Source: Peptoanaerobacter stomatis
GTDB lineage: Bacteria; Bacillota; Clostridia; Peptostreptococcales; Filifactoraceae
Reading direction: 5' to 3'
DNA length: 64,000 bases
Assembly: GCF_000238095.2 (NCBI RefSeq)
Contig: NZ_JH815226.1
Coordinates: forward strand, 36,850-100,849
A program made the translations under genes and the position numbers. The notes under the pieces are model-generated. The model was not told the DNA's origin, did no database searches, and worked only from the letters and a program-made list of their open reading frames with translations. How positions within the stretch are numbered: the stretch's first letter is position 1; each line of letters starts with the position of its first letter. Below are positions 46,235 through 55,243 of the stretch, piece after piece.

Positions 46235-46870
46235 TTATTCAAACGAATATAATATTGCATTTATTATTGCCGCCGCTATATTACTGCCGCCTTTTCTTCC
46301 AAGAGCTGCTATATAGTTTATATTTGTTTTATATAACATATCTTTTGATTCTTTAGCTTCAACAAAGCCAACAGGTGCTCCTATTACAGCTCTCACATCT
46401 GATTTATCAATATTGTATAACTCTATTGTTTTATATAAAAATGTCGGTGCATTTCCAACTACTATTATTTTAGGTGTTTTTTCTTCAAATATTCTTATAA
46501 CGCTTGCCATTGAACGTGTTATATTATGTTTTTGTGCAAGAGCTTTGGTTTCTTCATCAGCAACAAAACATTTTATATCTATACCATATTTTTTCAACGT
46601 AACTTTGCTTATTCCGGACATAGCCATTGTAGTATCGGTATATATAGTAGCCTTATCTCTTATGGCTTTTTTTATTTCCTGCTCAAAATCAGGTGATATT
46701 TTCAGATTATACAAATAGTCGAAATCTGCCGATGTGTGTATACATCTTTTTATAATTTTTTCTTCAAATTCACTACTAAATTTATAGCCTTTATGCTCAT
46801 TTTCTATTATATCACTTATAATTTCAAAACTTTTTTTCTCTATAGCTTTAGGGTCTTTTATATAATTCAT
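46235..46870 (-). CDS. cbiC: Precorrin-8X (cobalt-precorrin-8) methylmutase
   Basis: Moves the C11 methyl to C12 to form (cobalt) hydrogenobyrinate-type product. The 211 residues contain the catalytic histidine in HTSADFDYL, then ATIYTDTTMAMSGI, VVGNAPTFLYKTIEL, VIGAPVGFVEAKESK and ALGRKGGSNIAAAIINAIL, all typical for CbiC/CobH. It lies 22 bases after the RluA-type gene and may be read through from it. Confidence 0.95.
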   Translation of the reverse strand: MNYIKDPKAIEKKSFEIISDIIENEHKGYKFSSEFEEKIIKRCIHTSADFDYLYNLKISPDFEQEIKKAIRDKATIYTDTTMAMSGISKVTLKKYGIDIKCFVADEETKALAQKHNITRSMASVIRIFEEKTPKIIVVGNAPTFLYKTIELYNIDKSDVRAVIGAPVGFVEAKESKDMLYKTNINYIAALGRKGGSNIAAAIINAILYSFE

Positions 46871-46892
46871 AATCTATCCTTTTTATATTTTT

Positions 46893-47558
46893 TTAAATCA
46901 TATCATCAAACGGGTATCTTTTGGGTTCACATATGAATGTCATCTCTTCTTTTTTAGTAGGATGTATGAAACTAAGTTCATATGAATGAAGTGCAATAGC
47001 TTTTTTTTCTTTATTTTTTGCTCCATATTTTGCATCACCGTATATATGATAGCCTCTTGACGAAAATTGCACTCTTATTTGATGTGAACGTCCTGTAATA
47101 AGCTCTATTTTAGCAAGTGTTCTGCCTTTATTTATATTTAACACTTCATAGTTTAATACAGCTATTTTCCCTTTATTCTTATCTTTAGTAACGGTAACTA
47201 TATTTTTTTTTGAATCTTTTAAAAGATAATCTGTATAGTTGCCTCGTTTTTGTTTTATTTCTTCTTCAAAAACAGCTAAATATGTTTTTTTCATATTGTT
47301 TTGTCTTATTTGTTCAGATAGTCTTGAAGCTGACTTTGAAGTTCTTGCAAATACCATAACTCCTGAGGTAACTGTATCCAATCTGTGAACAAGTCCTAAA
47401 AATACTTCGCCAGGTTTGTTATATTTTTCTTTTATGTAGCGTTTTACAAGGGTAAGCATATCCATATCATTGCTATCATCAGATTGTGAAAGTACACCTG
47501 CTATTTTATCCACAACTATTATATGATTGTCTTCATATATAATATTCAAATTGTACAT
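46893..47558 (-). CDS. RluA-family RNA pseudouridine synthase
   Basis: A 221-residue pseudouridine synthase. The catalytic motif HRLDTVTSGVMVFARTSKSA contains the essential Asp. TGRSHQIRVQFSSRGYHIYGDAKYG follows. No S4 domain precedes the catalytic domain, so it resembles the short RluA-type proteins. The RNA target cannot be told from sequence. Confidence 0.93.
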   Translation of the reverse strand: MYNLNIIYEDNHIIVVDKIAGVLSQSDDSNDMDMLTLVKRYIKEKYNKPGEVFLGLVHRLDTVTSGVMVFARTSKSASRLSEQIRQNNMKKTYLAVFEEEIKQKRGNYTDYLLKDSKKNIVTVTKDKNKGKIAVLNYEVLNINKGRTLAKIELITGRSHQIRVQFSSRGYHIYGDAKYGAKNKEKKAIALHSYELSFIHPTKKEEMTFICEPKRYPFDDMI

Positions 47559-47800
47559 AAATATTCCTTTTCAATATATTTTAAAAATTAACCATATGTT
47601 TTTTACTACAAAAAAGTTTAATTTTTACTATCATACCCATTTTATAAAATTAAATGGATTTTTACAAGGATTAAATCTAAAATTAATACTGTACAAATCA
47701 TTAAAGTACTGTTTAGAAATTATATTTTTTTACATAATAATTCATCAAAAAAACTATAAATGTCATATAATTATAAATTGTAAGTAAATTCTTAAAAATT

Positions 47801-47831
47801 TTGATAAATATATTAATAATTATGGTATAAT
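47801..47831 (+). promoter_or_regulatory. Possible promoter of the GGDEF-EAL gene
   Basis: TTGATA (47801-47806) and TATAAT (47826-47831) with an extended -10 (TGGTATAAT). The spacing of 19 is longer than ideal. It lies about 50 bases before the start codon; the rest of 47559-47800 is AT-rich with no gene. Confidence 0.5.
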
Positions 47832-47878
47832 GTAAAAGTAAATGTAAATTGTTTTTATATTTTTAGGAGATTTTAAAT

Positions 47879-50350
47879 ATGCCTTATATATATTTTTTGC
47901 TTTTATTCTTAATATATATATTCCTATTTCTTGCGACAGATGTTTATATGCAAAAATCAGATATGCTGCTTAAACGTGGTTTTATATTCTTTTCAGTGTT
48001 TTATGCTTTTTTTTGCATCATAGCAATGATATCGCATATACAATATACCAACAACATATTACTTTTGAATTTATTTTATATATTTAAAAGTATATTTCCT
48101 TTTACTATACTTTGCTTACTTGATTTTATAATAAATCTTCAATATAAGAAGCATATAATATATGTTTCAATAATGAGAATATTTTTCATTTTTACTATAA
48201 TTGTATCTATATCTAACTCTATTTCTGCAAATAGCGCAACTCTATATATAGACTCAAATCTTATAGTTCACGGATTGGTTTTTAACGATTTTGTATTTTA
48301 TATGAATTCTGCATATTATATTTTAATATCTTTATTCATATTAGCCTTAACTATTAAATTGTATTTTAATTCTGCTAAAAAAAGAGATAAACAATCATCT
48401 ATTCTTTTAGTATTGTCCATATTTACTTATTTAGTATATGTGTTTGTTACAGATATATCTATTCCAAAGATTTCCGGTGTATATAGCCTTAACAGTAATT
48501 TTATTTTAAGTATTTTACCTATATCTTGCATATATTATGCTATAAAAAATTTGGATTTACTTGGTATAAATACATCAGATTTACTCTTGCAGGCATTTGA
48601 TAAATCTCCGGAAGCAATATGCCTTATGTATAACGGCAAAATAGAATATGTAAATGCTATGTTTTTTAATATTTTGGGTGAAAAAGGTAATAAAATATTA
48701 CCTTCAAAAACGGCTAAAAATATATTTCCAAAAGAAATTTTTGAAGAAGATAAATTCTTTAGCAAAATATTCAAGTTAAAAAAACTTGATTCTCCTGAAA
48801 CTGTAAATGTGCTGTGCAACAAATTTCAATTTGAAGAAAGCTCTGCATATGAACCTTTTGATATATTAACTATACTAGATATAGGAATAATTCAGGAATC
48901 ACAAAAGAAAATAGAAAACATAAATAAAAATTTGGAAAAGCTGATAAAAGAGAGCACTCAAAAGTTAGAAAATATAAACAACGAATTAAATACAGAAATA
49001 AAAAGAAGAATAGATTCTGAAAGTAAAATGCTCCAAATATCATCAACAGATTCTCTAACAGGCTTATACAACAGAACATTTTTCTCACAAATAGCTCACA
49101 ATATAATAATGGATTCCAACCCTATTATAAACCGACATGTAGTCATATATCTCGATTTGGATAACTTTAAAAATATAAATGATACACTCGGTCACACTAT
49201 GGGGGATGAAATTTTAAAAGAAATAGCTGTAAGATTAAAATTATCAGTTCCCGATACAAGTATAATATCAAGAGTTGGCGGAGATGAATTTTTAATATTT
49301 GTAAAAAATTATAGAAGCAGCCCTGAATATCTTATAAATAAATTAAGCACTAAAATATTAAAGAATTTAAGAGAGCCTATATTATTGGATAATAAGATTG
49401 TTAATACTTCGATATCTATAGGATTTTCAGTATATCCACATGCAGGAAAAGATATAGAAACCCTTATAAAACATGCCGATATAGCTATGTATAAAGCCAA
49501 AGAAAATGGAAAAAATTCATTTGCAATTTTCGAAAAAGAAAATCACAGCAATATAAAAAAGGAATTTGATCTTACAAATGATATGATATTGGCTATAAAT
49601 AACAATGAATTCAAGCTGTTTTACCAACCAAAAATGGAATATATAGACGGAAAAGTTGTTATTGTAGGGCTTGAAGCGCTTATAAGATGGTTTCATCCTC
49701 AAAAAGGACTTATATACCCTGATGTATTTATACCTATAGCAGAACGTTCAGGCTATATATCTAATATATTTTTATGGGTTCTAAACGAGGTGTGTAATCA
49801 GCTGAAAAAATGGAATAGTAAAGGGAAAGATTTCAATATCTCCATAAACTTTTCGGCCCAAAGATTCGGACAAGACAACATATATACAAATATGTCAAAA
49901 ATCTTAGAAAACACAAAAATAGATCCTAAAAAAATAAGCATAGAAATAGATGAAAAATATTTAGCAAAAAATATTGAAACATCTATAGAAATGCTCAACT
50001 ATATGAAAAGTTTCGGAATAAATATAACTATCGACCATTTCGGTATAAACTACTCTTCTTTAAATTATCTTCGTTCACTTCCTGTAAACGGAATGAAAGT
50101 TGATATGAGCTTTATAAACGGTATAGGAAGTAATACAAAAGATGAAGCTATAATAGTAGCGTTGATAGAATTATGTAAAGGTACTGATATAGATATAATA
50201 GCAGAAGGTGTTGAAACAAAAGAGCAATACGATTTTTTAATTGCTCATGACCTTAAAAAAATGCAAGGCTATTACTTTTACAAGCCTATGTCGGCTGAAG
50301 ATATTGAAAAAATACCTGAACTCGGATTTGATAATTCTGTAGAAGATTAG
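47879..50350 (+). CDS. Membrane GGDEF-EAL protein (c-di-GMP turnover) with altered EAL metal residue
   Basis: The 823-residue protein has about seven N-terminal membrane segments (1-225), a PAS-like domain (about 232-345), a coiled coil (345-385), GGDEF (motif 467-471, no RxxD inhibitory site) and EAL (motif EAL 599-601). Phosphodiesterase residues Asn (NFSA), Glu (EIDE), Lys (KVDMSF) and Glu (AEGVET) are kept. The usual DDFG motif reads DHFG (719-722), replacing one metal-binding Asp. Cyclase activity looks possible; hydrolysis may be reduced or lost. AGGAGA precedes the ATG. Confidence 0.93.
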   Translation: MPYIYFLLLFLIYIFLFLATDVYMQKSDMLLKRGFIFFSVFYAFFCIIAMISHIQYTNNILLLNLFYIFKSIFPFTILCLLDFIINLQYKKHIIYVSIMRIFFIFTIIVSISNSISANSATLYIDSNLIVHGLVFNDFVFYMNSAYYILISLFILALTIKLYFNSAKKRDKQSSILLVLSIFTYLVYVFVTDISIPKISGVYSLNSNFILSILPISCIYYAIKNLDLLGINTSDLLLQAFDKSPEAICLMYNGKIEYVNAMFFNILGEKGNKILPSKTAKNIFPKEIFEEDKFFSKIFKLKKLDSPETVNVLCNKFQFEESSAYEPFDILTILDIGIIQESQKKIENINKNLEKLIKESTQKLENINNELNTEIKRRIDSESKMLQISSTDSLTGLYNRTFFSQIAHNIIMDSNPIINRHVVIYLDLDNFKNINDTLGHTMGDEILKEIAVRLKLSVPDTSIISRVGGDEFLIFVKNYRSSPEYLINKLSTKILKNLREPILLDNKIVNTSISIGFSVYPHAGKDIETLIKHADIAMYKAKENGKNSFAIFEKENHSNIKKEFDLTNDMILAINNNEFKLFYQPKMEYIDGKVVIVGLEALIRWFHPQKGLIYPDVFIPIAERSGYISNIFLWVLNEVCNQLKKWNSKGKDFNISINFSAQRFGQDNIYTNMSKILENTKIDPKKISIEIDEKYLAKNIETSIEMLNYMKSFGINITIDHFGINYSSLNYLRSLPVNGMKVDMSFINGIGSNTKDEAIIVALIELCKGTDIDIIAEGVETKEQYDFLIAHDLKKMQGYYFYKPMSAEDIEKIPELGFDNSVED

Positions 50351-50435
50351 TTTTATAAATCTTAATAAATTTCAATGATTTAAAAAATAATATTGTTATA
50401 TAAATTTAATAAAAGTCTATCAATTAGGAGGCATT

Positions 50436-50681
50436 TTGAATATATATACAAAAATACTGACACTAAAAGGCAGTTATTTCACTAAGGATTATGAAAAAAC
50501 AAAAAAAAATAAATTACAGATAAGACCGATATTAGAGGCTACTGTAATAAAAAACTTTAAATCTGACGATGAAACAAAAATTATAGTAATAAACCAGGAA
50601 ACTCAAAGTAGTATCGAAATAACACCACATTCAGACAAAAAAGATATAAAAAAATACTTAGGCGAAAAATTTTTGAAATGA
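50436..50681 (+). CDS. Small protein of unknown function
   Basis: I do not recognise it. The 81-residue protein is basic, with no signal peptide or membrane segment. A perfect AGGAGG lies before its TTG start. It ends 12 bases before the GNAT-DUF951 gene, so they are probably co-transcribed. A beta-rich small domain is likely, judging by alternating hydrophobic residues (ILEATVIKNF, TKIIVINQ). Confidence 0.7.
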   Translation: MNIYTKILTLKGSYFTKDYEKTKKNKLQIRPILEATVIKNFKSDDETKIIVINQETQSSIEITPHSDKKDIKKYLGEKFLK

Positions 50682-50693
50682 GGTGCTTAAATC

Positions 50694-51371
50694 TTGATAA
50701 TAAGAAAAGCTACAAAAGAAGATATAAACAGCATAATTAAAATCTTTGACAATGCAAGCAAGTTTATAGCTTCCTATGGCTCCGACCAATGGCAAGGCTA
50801 TTCAAAACCGAGCGAAAAAAGTGTAATAAGAGATATGCAAAATGAAACTGCTTATGTATTGGTGGATGATGATGCTGTAATAGGTTATATTAGTCTGTCA
50901 TTTGACAAAGACACAAATTATGACAAAATTAAAAACGGAAGATGGGAAAGTAATTATGACTATGGTGTAATTCACAGATTATCATTAGATGAAAACGCAA
51001 GAGGCAAAGGTCTGTCAAAAGTATTATTCGATTTTGCAGAACAGGAATGTATAAACAAAAATATACGCTCCATAAGAATAGACACACATTCACTAAATGT
51101 GCCTATGAAGAGCATATTAAAAAATAGAAAATATAAAAAATGCGGTATAGTCACAATACCTCCTGACTTACAAAGAGAAGCGTATGAAAAAATATTGATA
51201 CCCTTCATAGTAGGAGATATAATTCAACTGAAAAAATCTCATCCTTGTGGAAATGATGTATTCAAAATACTTAGAATAGGTATGGATTTTCGCTTGGAAT
51301 GTGAAAAATGCAAAAGTCAAATATGGCTTTCAAGAACAGATGTAAACAGACGTCTTAAAAAAAGACTATAA
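50694..51371 (+). CDS. GNAT N-acetyltransferase fused to a DUF951 domain
   Basis: Residues 1-168 form a GNAT acetyltransferase (IIRKATKEDINSIIKIFD, acetyl-CoA loop DENARGKGLSKVLF at about 99-112). Residues 171-225 match DUF951 (VGDIIQLKKSHPCGND, then CEKC at 203-206), normally a separate protein of about 65 residues. The reading frame is continuous with no stop or frameshift between them. The start is TTG at 50694, with GAGGTG upstream. Both the acetylation target and the role of DUF951 are unknown; its cysteines suggest a metal site. Confidence 0.88.
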   Translation: MIIRKATKEDINSIIKIFDNASKFIASYGSDQWQGYSKPSEKSVIRDMQNETAYVLVDDDAVIGYISLSFDKDTNYDKIKNGRWESNYDYGVIHRLSLDENARGKGLSKVLFDFAEQECINKNIRSIRIDTHSLNVPMKSILKNRKYKKCGIVTIPPDLQREAYEKILIPFIVGDIIQLKKSHPCGNDVFKILRIGMDFRLECEKCKSQIWLSRTDVNRRLKKRL

Positions 51372-51397
51372 CAAAAAACTCAGACTTTTCAATAATT

Positions 51398-51431
51398 ATA
51401 CTGATATCAATTTTTTAACAGATGTCAGTAT
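51398..51431. repeat. 34-bp mini inverted repeat with MITE-type ends
   Basis: ATACTGATATC (51398-51408) is nearly complementary to GATGTCAGTAT (51421-51431). Its ATACTGA ends match those of the family. It stands one base before copy E. Confidence 0.55.
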
Positions 51432-51432
51432 A

Positions 51433-51547
51433 ATACTAATTTCTAATAGAATAATAGATAATTTATTACTAAGAAATATCTAAATAATGTTGTGTTTTAT
51501 TAAATTTACAAAACACTATTTTTCTATCCTTCATTAGATTTTAGTAT
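51433..51547 (-). repeat. MITE-like element, copy E
   Basis: 115 bp, ends ATACTAATTTCTAATAGAAT and TTCATTAGATTTTAGTAT. It aligns across its whole length with the reverse complement of copy C (27090-27204). It lies in the loop of a terminator. Confidence 0.8.
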
Positions 51548-51575
51548 AATATGTTGAAAAAGCTGAGTTTTTTTA

Positions 51576-52505
51576 TTATCTTTCTTCTCTGAAATATGCA
51601 ACTGATAAATCTTTAGGTCCCCTGTCTTCAGGTGCATTTTTTCTTGTGCTTATTATTATAACAGCTATTGTACACAAATAAGGAAGCATATCTATTATAT
51701 ACTGAGATATGTGTATGCCCATGCCTTGCAATCTGAAACCTAATATGTCAAGTCCTCCGAACAGCAAAGCTCCTATAAATGCTTTTACAGGTCTCCAAGA
51801 TGAAAATATAACAAGTGCAACAGCTATCCAACCACGCCCGCTTGTTATTCCCTCCTGCCAAACAGGAACTGTGACAAGAGATAAATATACTCCTCCTAAG
51901 CCTGCAAACGCACCTCCTATTAAAGTATGTACATATTTGTACAAGTTTACATTTATTCCTGATGCATCAGCTGAGGCTGCACTTTCTCCAACTGCCCTCA
52001 AATTTAAACCAAACCTTGTTTTATATATATATACCCAAGTAAATATCACCAATAGATAACTTAAATATACAAGTATATTTTGATTGAAAAATATATTTCC
52101 TATAAACGGAATTTTTGAGAATAAAGGAATTTCAAAAGAAGAAAAAGCTGTTTTTAATGTATCCGGTGTAGCTTTTCCTACAAAGTTTTTGCCGAAAAAA
52201 GTTGAAAATCCTGTTCCGAATATTGTAAGCGCAAGACCTGACACAACCTGATTTGCCCTTAAAGTTATAGTAAGTATGGCATATATCAGTGCTCCAAACA
52301 TTCCTGCACATACTGCACTCAAAAGTGCTATTGAAGAGCTTTGCGTATTATAGCCGAATATAAATCCTACTACTGAACCCATTATCATCATGCCTTCTAC
52401 ACCAAGATTCAGATTTCCTGATTTTTCGGTATATATTTCACCTATTGTCGCAAACAATAACGGTGTAGCTGCACTAACAGCTGCAGTAAGTATATCTGCA
52501 ATCAT
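51576..52505 (-). CDS. Nucleoside ABC transporter permease (NupQ/YufQ-like)
   Basis: A 309-residue polytopic permease of the BMP-type nucleoside importers. It has FATIGEIYTEKSGNLNLGVEGMMIMGSVVGF, the family signature (E-K-S-G-x-x-N-L-G-V-E-G). It shares one base with the end of the partner permease gene (TAATG), indicating coupling. Confidence 0.92.
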   Translation of the reverse strand: MIADILTAAVSAATPLLFATIGEIYTEKSGNLNLGVEGMMIMGSVVGFIFGYNTQSSSIALLSAVCAGMFGALIYAILTITLRANQVVSGLALTIFGTGFSTFFGKNFVGKATPDTLKTAFSSFEIPLFSKIPFIGNIFFNQNILVYLSYLLVIFTWVYIYKTRFGLNLRAVGESAASADASGINVNLYKYVHTLIGGAFAGLGGVYLSLVTVPVWQEGITSGRGWIAVALVIFSSWRPVKAFIGALLFGGLDILGFRLQGMGIHISQYIIDMLPYLCTIAVIIISTRKNAPEDRGPKDLSVAYFREER

Positions 52506-53557
52506 TATTTACTCTCCCTTACAAGTTTATATTTTATAAAAAATTCTGAGCCTAAAACAAAAAACAGTATTATTCCTTGTATCATTCCGGAAACTGCTGA
52601 CGGAATTTGCATAGATACTTGAACAAATGTTCCTCCTTGCAATAATATAGCAAATGCAATTGATGTAAGTAATATATAGTTAGGTTTCAAATTTGAAAGC
52701 CAGGTTGTAATTATAGCCGTATATCCATATCCTGCTGATAATGTATAACTTAAAGTTTTTTCCATTGCGGAAGCTTGCACCATACCTGCCAAACCACATA
52801 ATCCACCAGACAATGTAATGGCAAATAATATTATAAAATTTACATTCATACCTGCATATTTTGCAGTATTTATACTTTCTCCTACAACTTCTATTTCATA
52901 ACCTTTTTTTGTATATTTTATGAATACATATATAAATATCAATAATACCATAGCCATTATTATTCCGATGTGAACTCCGAATATCTGAGGTAAAACGGCA
53001 TTTTGATTAAATGTAGGTATTTTAGGAAAGCCGGTTGCAGCCGGATCTTTCCACGGTCCGAATTGCAAGTATTGTACAATTTTTATTGCTATATAATTTA
53101 ACATCAAAGTAAATATTGTTTCATTTGTTCCAAATTTTACCTTAAAAATAGCCGGAATCAAAGCCCATATTCCACCAAATATAACAGATGCTATAATCAT
53201 AGAAATAATTAATGGTAATTGGGGAATTTTATCTCCATAGTTAAGTGCTATAAATGATGCTCCTAAAGCACCCATAGTAATTTGTCCTTCTCCTCCTATA
53301 TTCCAAAACTTCATTTTAAATGCTATAAGCATGCCAAGTGATGTTATTATAAGCGGAGTTACTTTATTTATTGTCTCTTGAAGTCTCATCTGTGTCCCCA
53401 CAGCTCCAAAAAACATCTGTGCAAAAACTTTTACAGGATTATATCCGATAAATGCTATGAACATACCTGCAAAAATTAACGAAAATAATACTGCTGATAT
53501 TCTAATTATGGTAGTAAATTTTTTATCAACATCTTCTCTTTTTATAATCTTTATCAT
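52505..53557 (-). CDS. Nucleoside ABC transporter permease (NupP/YufP-like)
   Basis: A 350-residue permease. It contains FKMKFWNIGGEGQITMGALGASFIAL, the equivalent signature in the long permease, and about nine hydrophobic segments. It follows the ATPase gene after 164 AT-rich bases without a gene. It works with the next permease and the BMP-type binding protein. Confidence 0.92.
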   Translation of the reverse strand: MIKIIKREDVDKKFTTIIRISAVLFSLIFAGMFIAFIGYNPVKVFAQMFFGAVGTQMRLQETINKVTPLIITSLGMLIAFKMKFWNIGGEGQITMGALGASFIALNYGDKIPQLPLIISMIIASVIFGGIWALIPAIFKVKFGTNETIFTLMLNYIAIKIVQYLQFGPWKDPAATGFPKIPTFNQNAVLPQIFGVHIGIIMAMVLLIFIYVFIKYTKKGYEIEVVGESINTAKYAGMNVNFIILFAITLSGGLCGLAGMVQASAMEKTLSYTLSAGYGYTAIITTWLSNLKPNYILLTSIAFAILLQGGTFVQVSMQIPSAVSGMIQGIILFFVLGSEFFIKYKLVRESK

Positions 53558-53721
53558 AGTTTCTCCAAATTTATATATTTGAATTCATATTTTATAGTGA
53601 TACTTGTTTAAATAATGGACATCATGCTTTCTTAATTTTTTTATTAACAACTTTGTTGTGTATATAATTTTATTTGATATTTAGTATTCTTAATCGTATA
53701 AAAAATATACAGACTTATAAA

Positions 53722-55233
53722 TTAACTATATTTTTTCGTTCCACCTGACATCAAGGTCCCAATCTCTTCCTTTGTCGCAGTAGAAGCATCCAATATACCA
53801 TTTATATTACCGCTATATATAACTGCTATTCTATCGCATAACTCCAACAGCATATCTAAATCTTCACCTATAAAAAGTATAGCCGAACCCTTTTGTTTTT
53901 GCTCATTTAATAGTTCGTATATTTTATAAGATGCTCCTATATCTAAGCCTCTTACAGGATAAGCAGTTATAAGCAACTTAGGATTTGAATCTATTTCTCT
54001 ACCAAGCAAAACTTTTTGTATATTTCCTCCTGACATCTTTTTTACAGGCTCATTTAAACCTGATGTCAATATTTCCAATCGCTCTACAATTTCTTTTGCT
54101 TTCGCTACCATAGATTTTTTGTTTAAGAATATGCCTTTTTTATTATCATAATCCTTCAACATCATATTATCCACTATATCCATTGAACCTACTAATCCCA
54201 TTCCAAGTCTGTCTTCCGGTATAAAACCCATTCTGACACCAAGATTTATTATTTGTCTGGGAGATTTGTCTGTTATTTTTTCACCCTTAAAAAATATATC
54301 ACCTTCACTTGCTCTCATAAGACCTGCTATAACCTCACAAAGCTCTTTTTGACCGCTACCTGCAAGACCTGCTACTCCAAGTATTTCTCCACCATATACA
54401 TCTAAATTTATATCTTTAAGTGAGTATCTGTTATATTCTGACATTATGCTCACTTTTTCTAATTTCAATACCGGCTCTTCAGATTTTTTTGTTATAGGCT
54501 TTTCTATTGAAAGTGATACCTGCTTCCCAACCATCATATCTACAAGTTCTTTTGAAGTTACATCTTTAGTATTTACAGTCTTAATGCTCTTACCTTTTCT
54601 AAGAACTGTAACTCTGTCACTTATCTCCATAACCTCATTCATCTTATGAGTGATTATTATTACACTACATCCGCTATTTTTCATATTTCTTATTATTTGA
54701 AAAAGTTTTTGTATTTCTTGTGGTGTAAGCACCGCTGTAGGCTCATCCATTATAAGTATCTTCGCCCCGCGATAAAGCACTTTTATTATCTCTAATGTCT
54801 GTTTTTCTCCAACCGACATATCATATACTTTTTTATCAGGTTTAATATCCAAATCATATTTATTTGATATTTCCAAAACTTCTTTTGTCAGTTTTTTCTC
54901 ATCTATAAATTTACTGCCTTTTTGTCCCAATATTATATTTTCTTTTGCCGTCATAACATCTATCAATTTAAAGTGCTGATGAATCATACCTATTCCGATA
55001 TTTATAGAATCCACAGGCGAGTTAAATGTCCTTTTTTCTCCATAAACAAAAATAGAACCGCTGTCAGGCATATATATACCTGACAACATGTTCATAAGAG
55101 TGGATTTTCCTGCACCATTTTCTCCAAGTAAAGCATGGATTTCTCCATTTTCTACGGTTAAATTTACATCCTGATTAGCTTTTATACTTCCAAAGCTCTT
55201 TGAGATGTCTTTCATTTCTATGGCTATTTGCAT
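53722..55233 (-). CDS. Nucleoside ABC transporter ATP-binding protein (NupO-like, two ABC domains)
   Basis: A 503-residue ATPase with two ABC domains. The first has Walker A GENGAGKST, signature MSVGEKQTLEI and Walker B ILIMDEPTAVLTP. The second has a degenerate Walker A (GLAGSGQKE), signature MSGGNIQKV and a Walker B (KLLITAYPVRGLD) where the usual E is changed. Such asymmetry is normal for sugar/nucleoside importers. It follows the binding-protein gene by 10 bases. Confidence 0.94.
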   Translation of the reverse strand: MQIAIEMKDISKSFGSIKANQDVNLTVENGEIHALLGENGAGKSTLMNMLSGIYMPDSGSIFVYGEKRTFNSPVDSINIGIGMIHQHFKLIDVMTAKENIILGQKGSKFIDEKKLTKEVLEISNKYDLDIKPDKKVYDMSVGEKQTLEIIKVLYRGAKILIMDEPTAVLTPQEIQKLFQIIRNMKNSGCSVIIITHKMNEVMEISDRVTVLRKGKSIKTVNTKDVTSKELVDMMVGKQVSLSIEKPITKKSEEPVLKLEKVSIMSEYNRYSLKDINLDVYGGEILGVAGLAGSGQKELCEVIAGLMRASEGDIFFKGEKITDKSPRQIINLGVRMGFIPEDRLGMGLVGSMDIVDNMMLKDYDNKKGIFLNKKSMVAKAKEIVERLEILTSGLNEPVKKMSGGNIQKVLLGREIDSNPKLLITAYPVRGLDIGASYKIYELLNEQKQKGSAILFIGEDLDMLLELCDRIAVIYSGNINGILDASTATKEEIGTLMSGGTKKYS

Positions 55234-55243
55234 AAATCCTCCA

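Larger units (their letters stand above)
51373..51574. terminator. Terminator stem split by repeat insertions
   Basis: AAAAAACTCAGACTTTTCAA (51373-51392) and its near-complement at 51554-51573 (18 of 20 matching) are separated by 160 bases that hold a 34-bp mini-element and MITE copy E. Without these, the arms form a normal bidirectional terminator between the convergent GNAT-DUF951 gene and the nup operon. With the insert it can still pair, but as a long-range stem. Confidence 0.7.

Noticed and set aside
47559-47787. Plus-strand ORF before the GGDEF-EAL gene
   Set aside because: The product is rich in Phe, Tyr, Ile and Lys as expected of translated AT-rich spacer, with no ribosome binding site and no recognisable domain.
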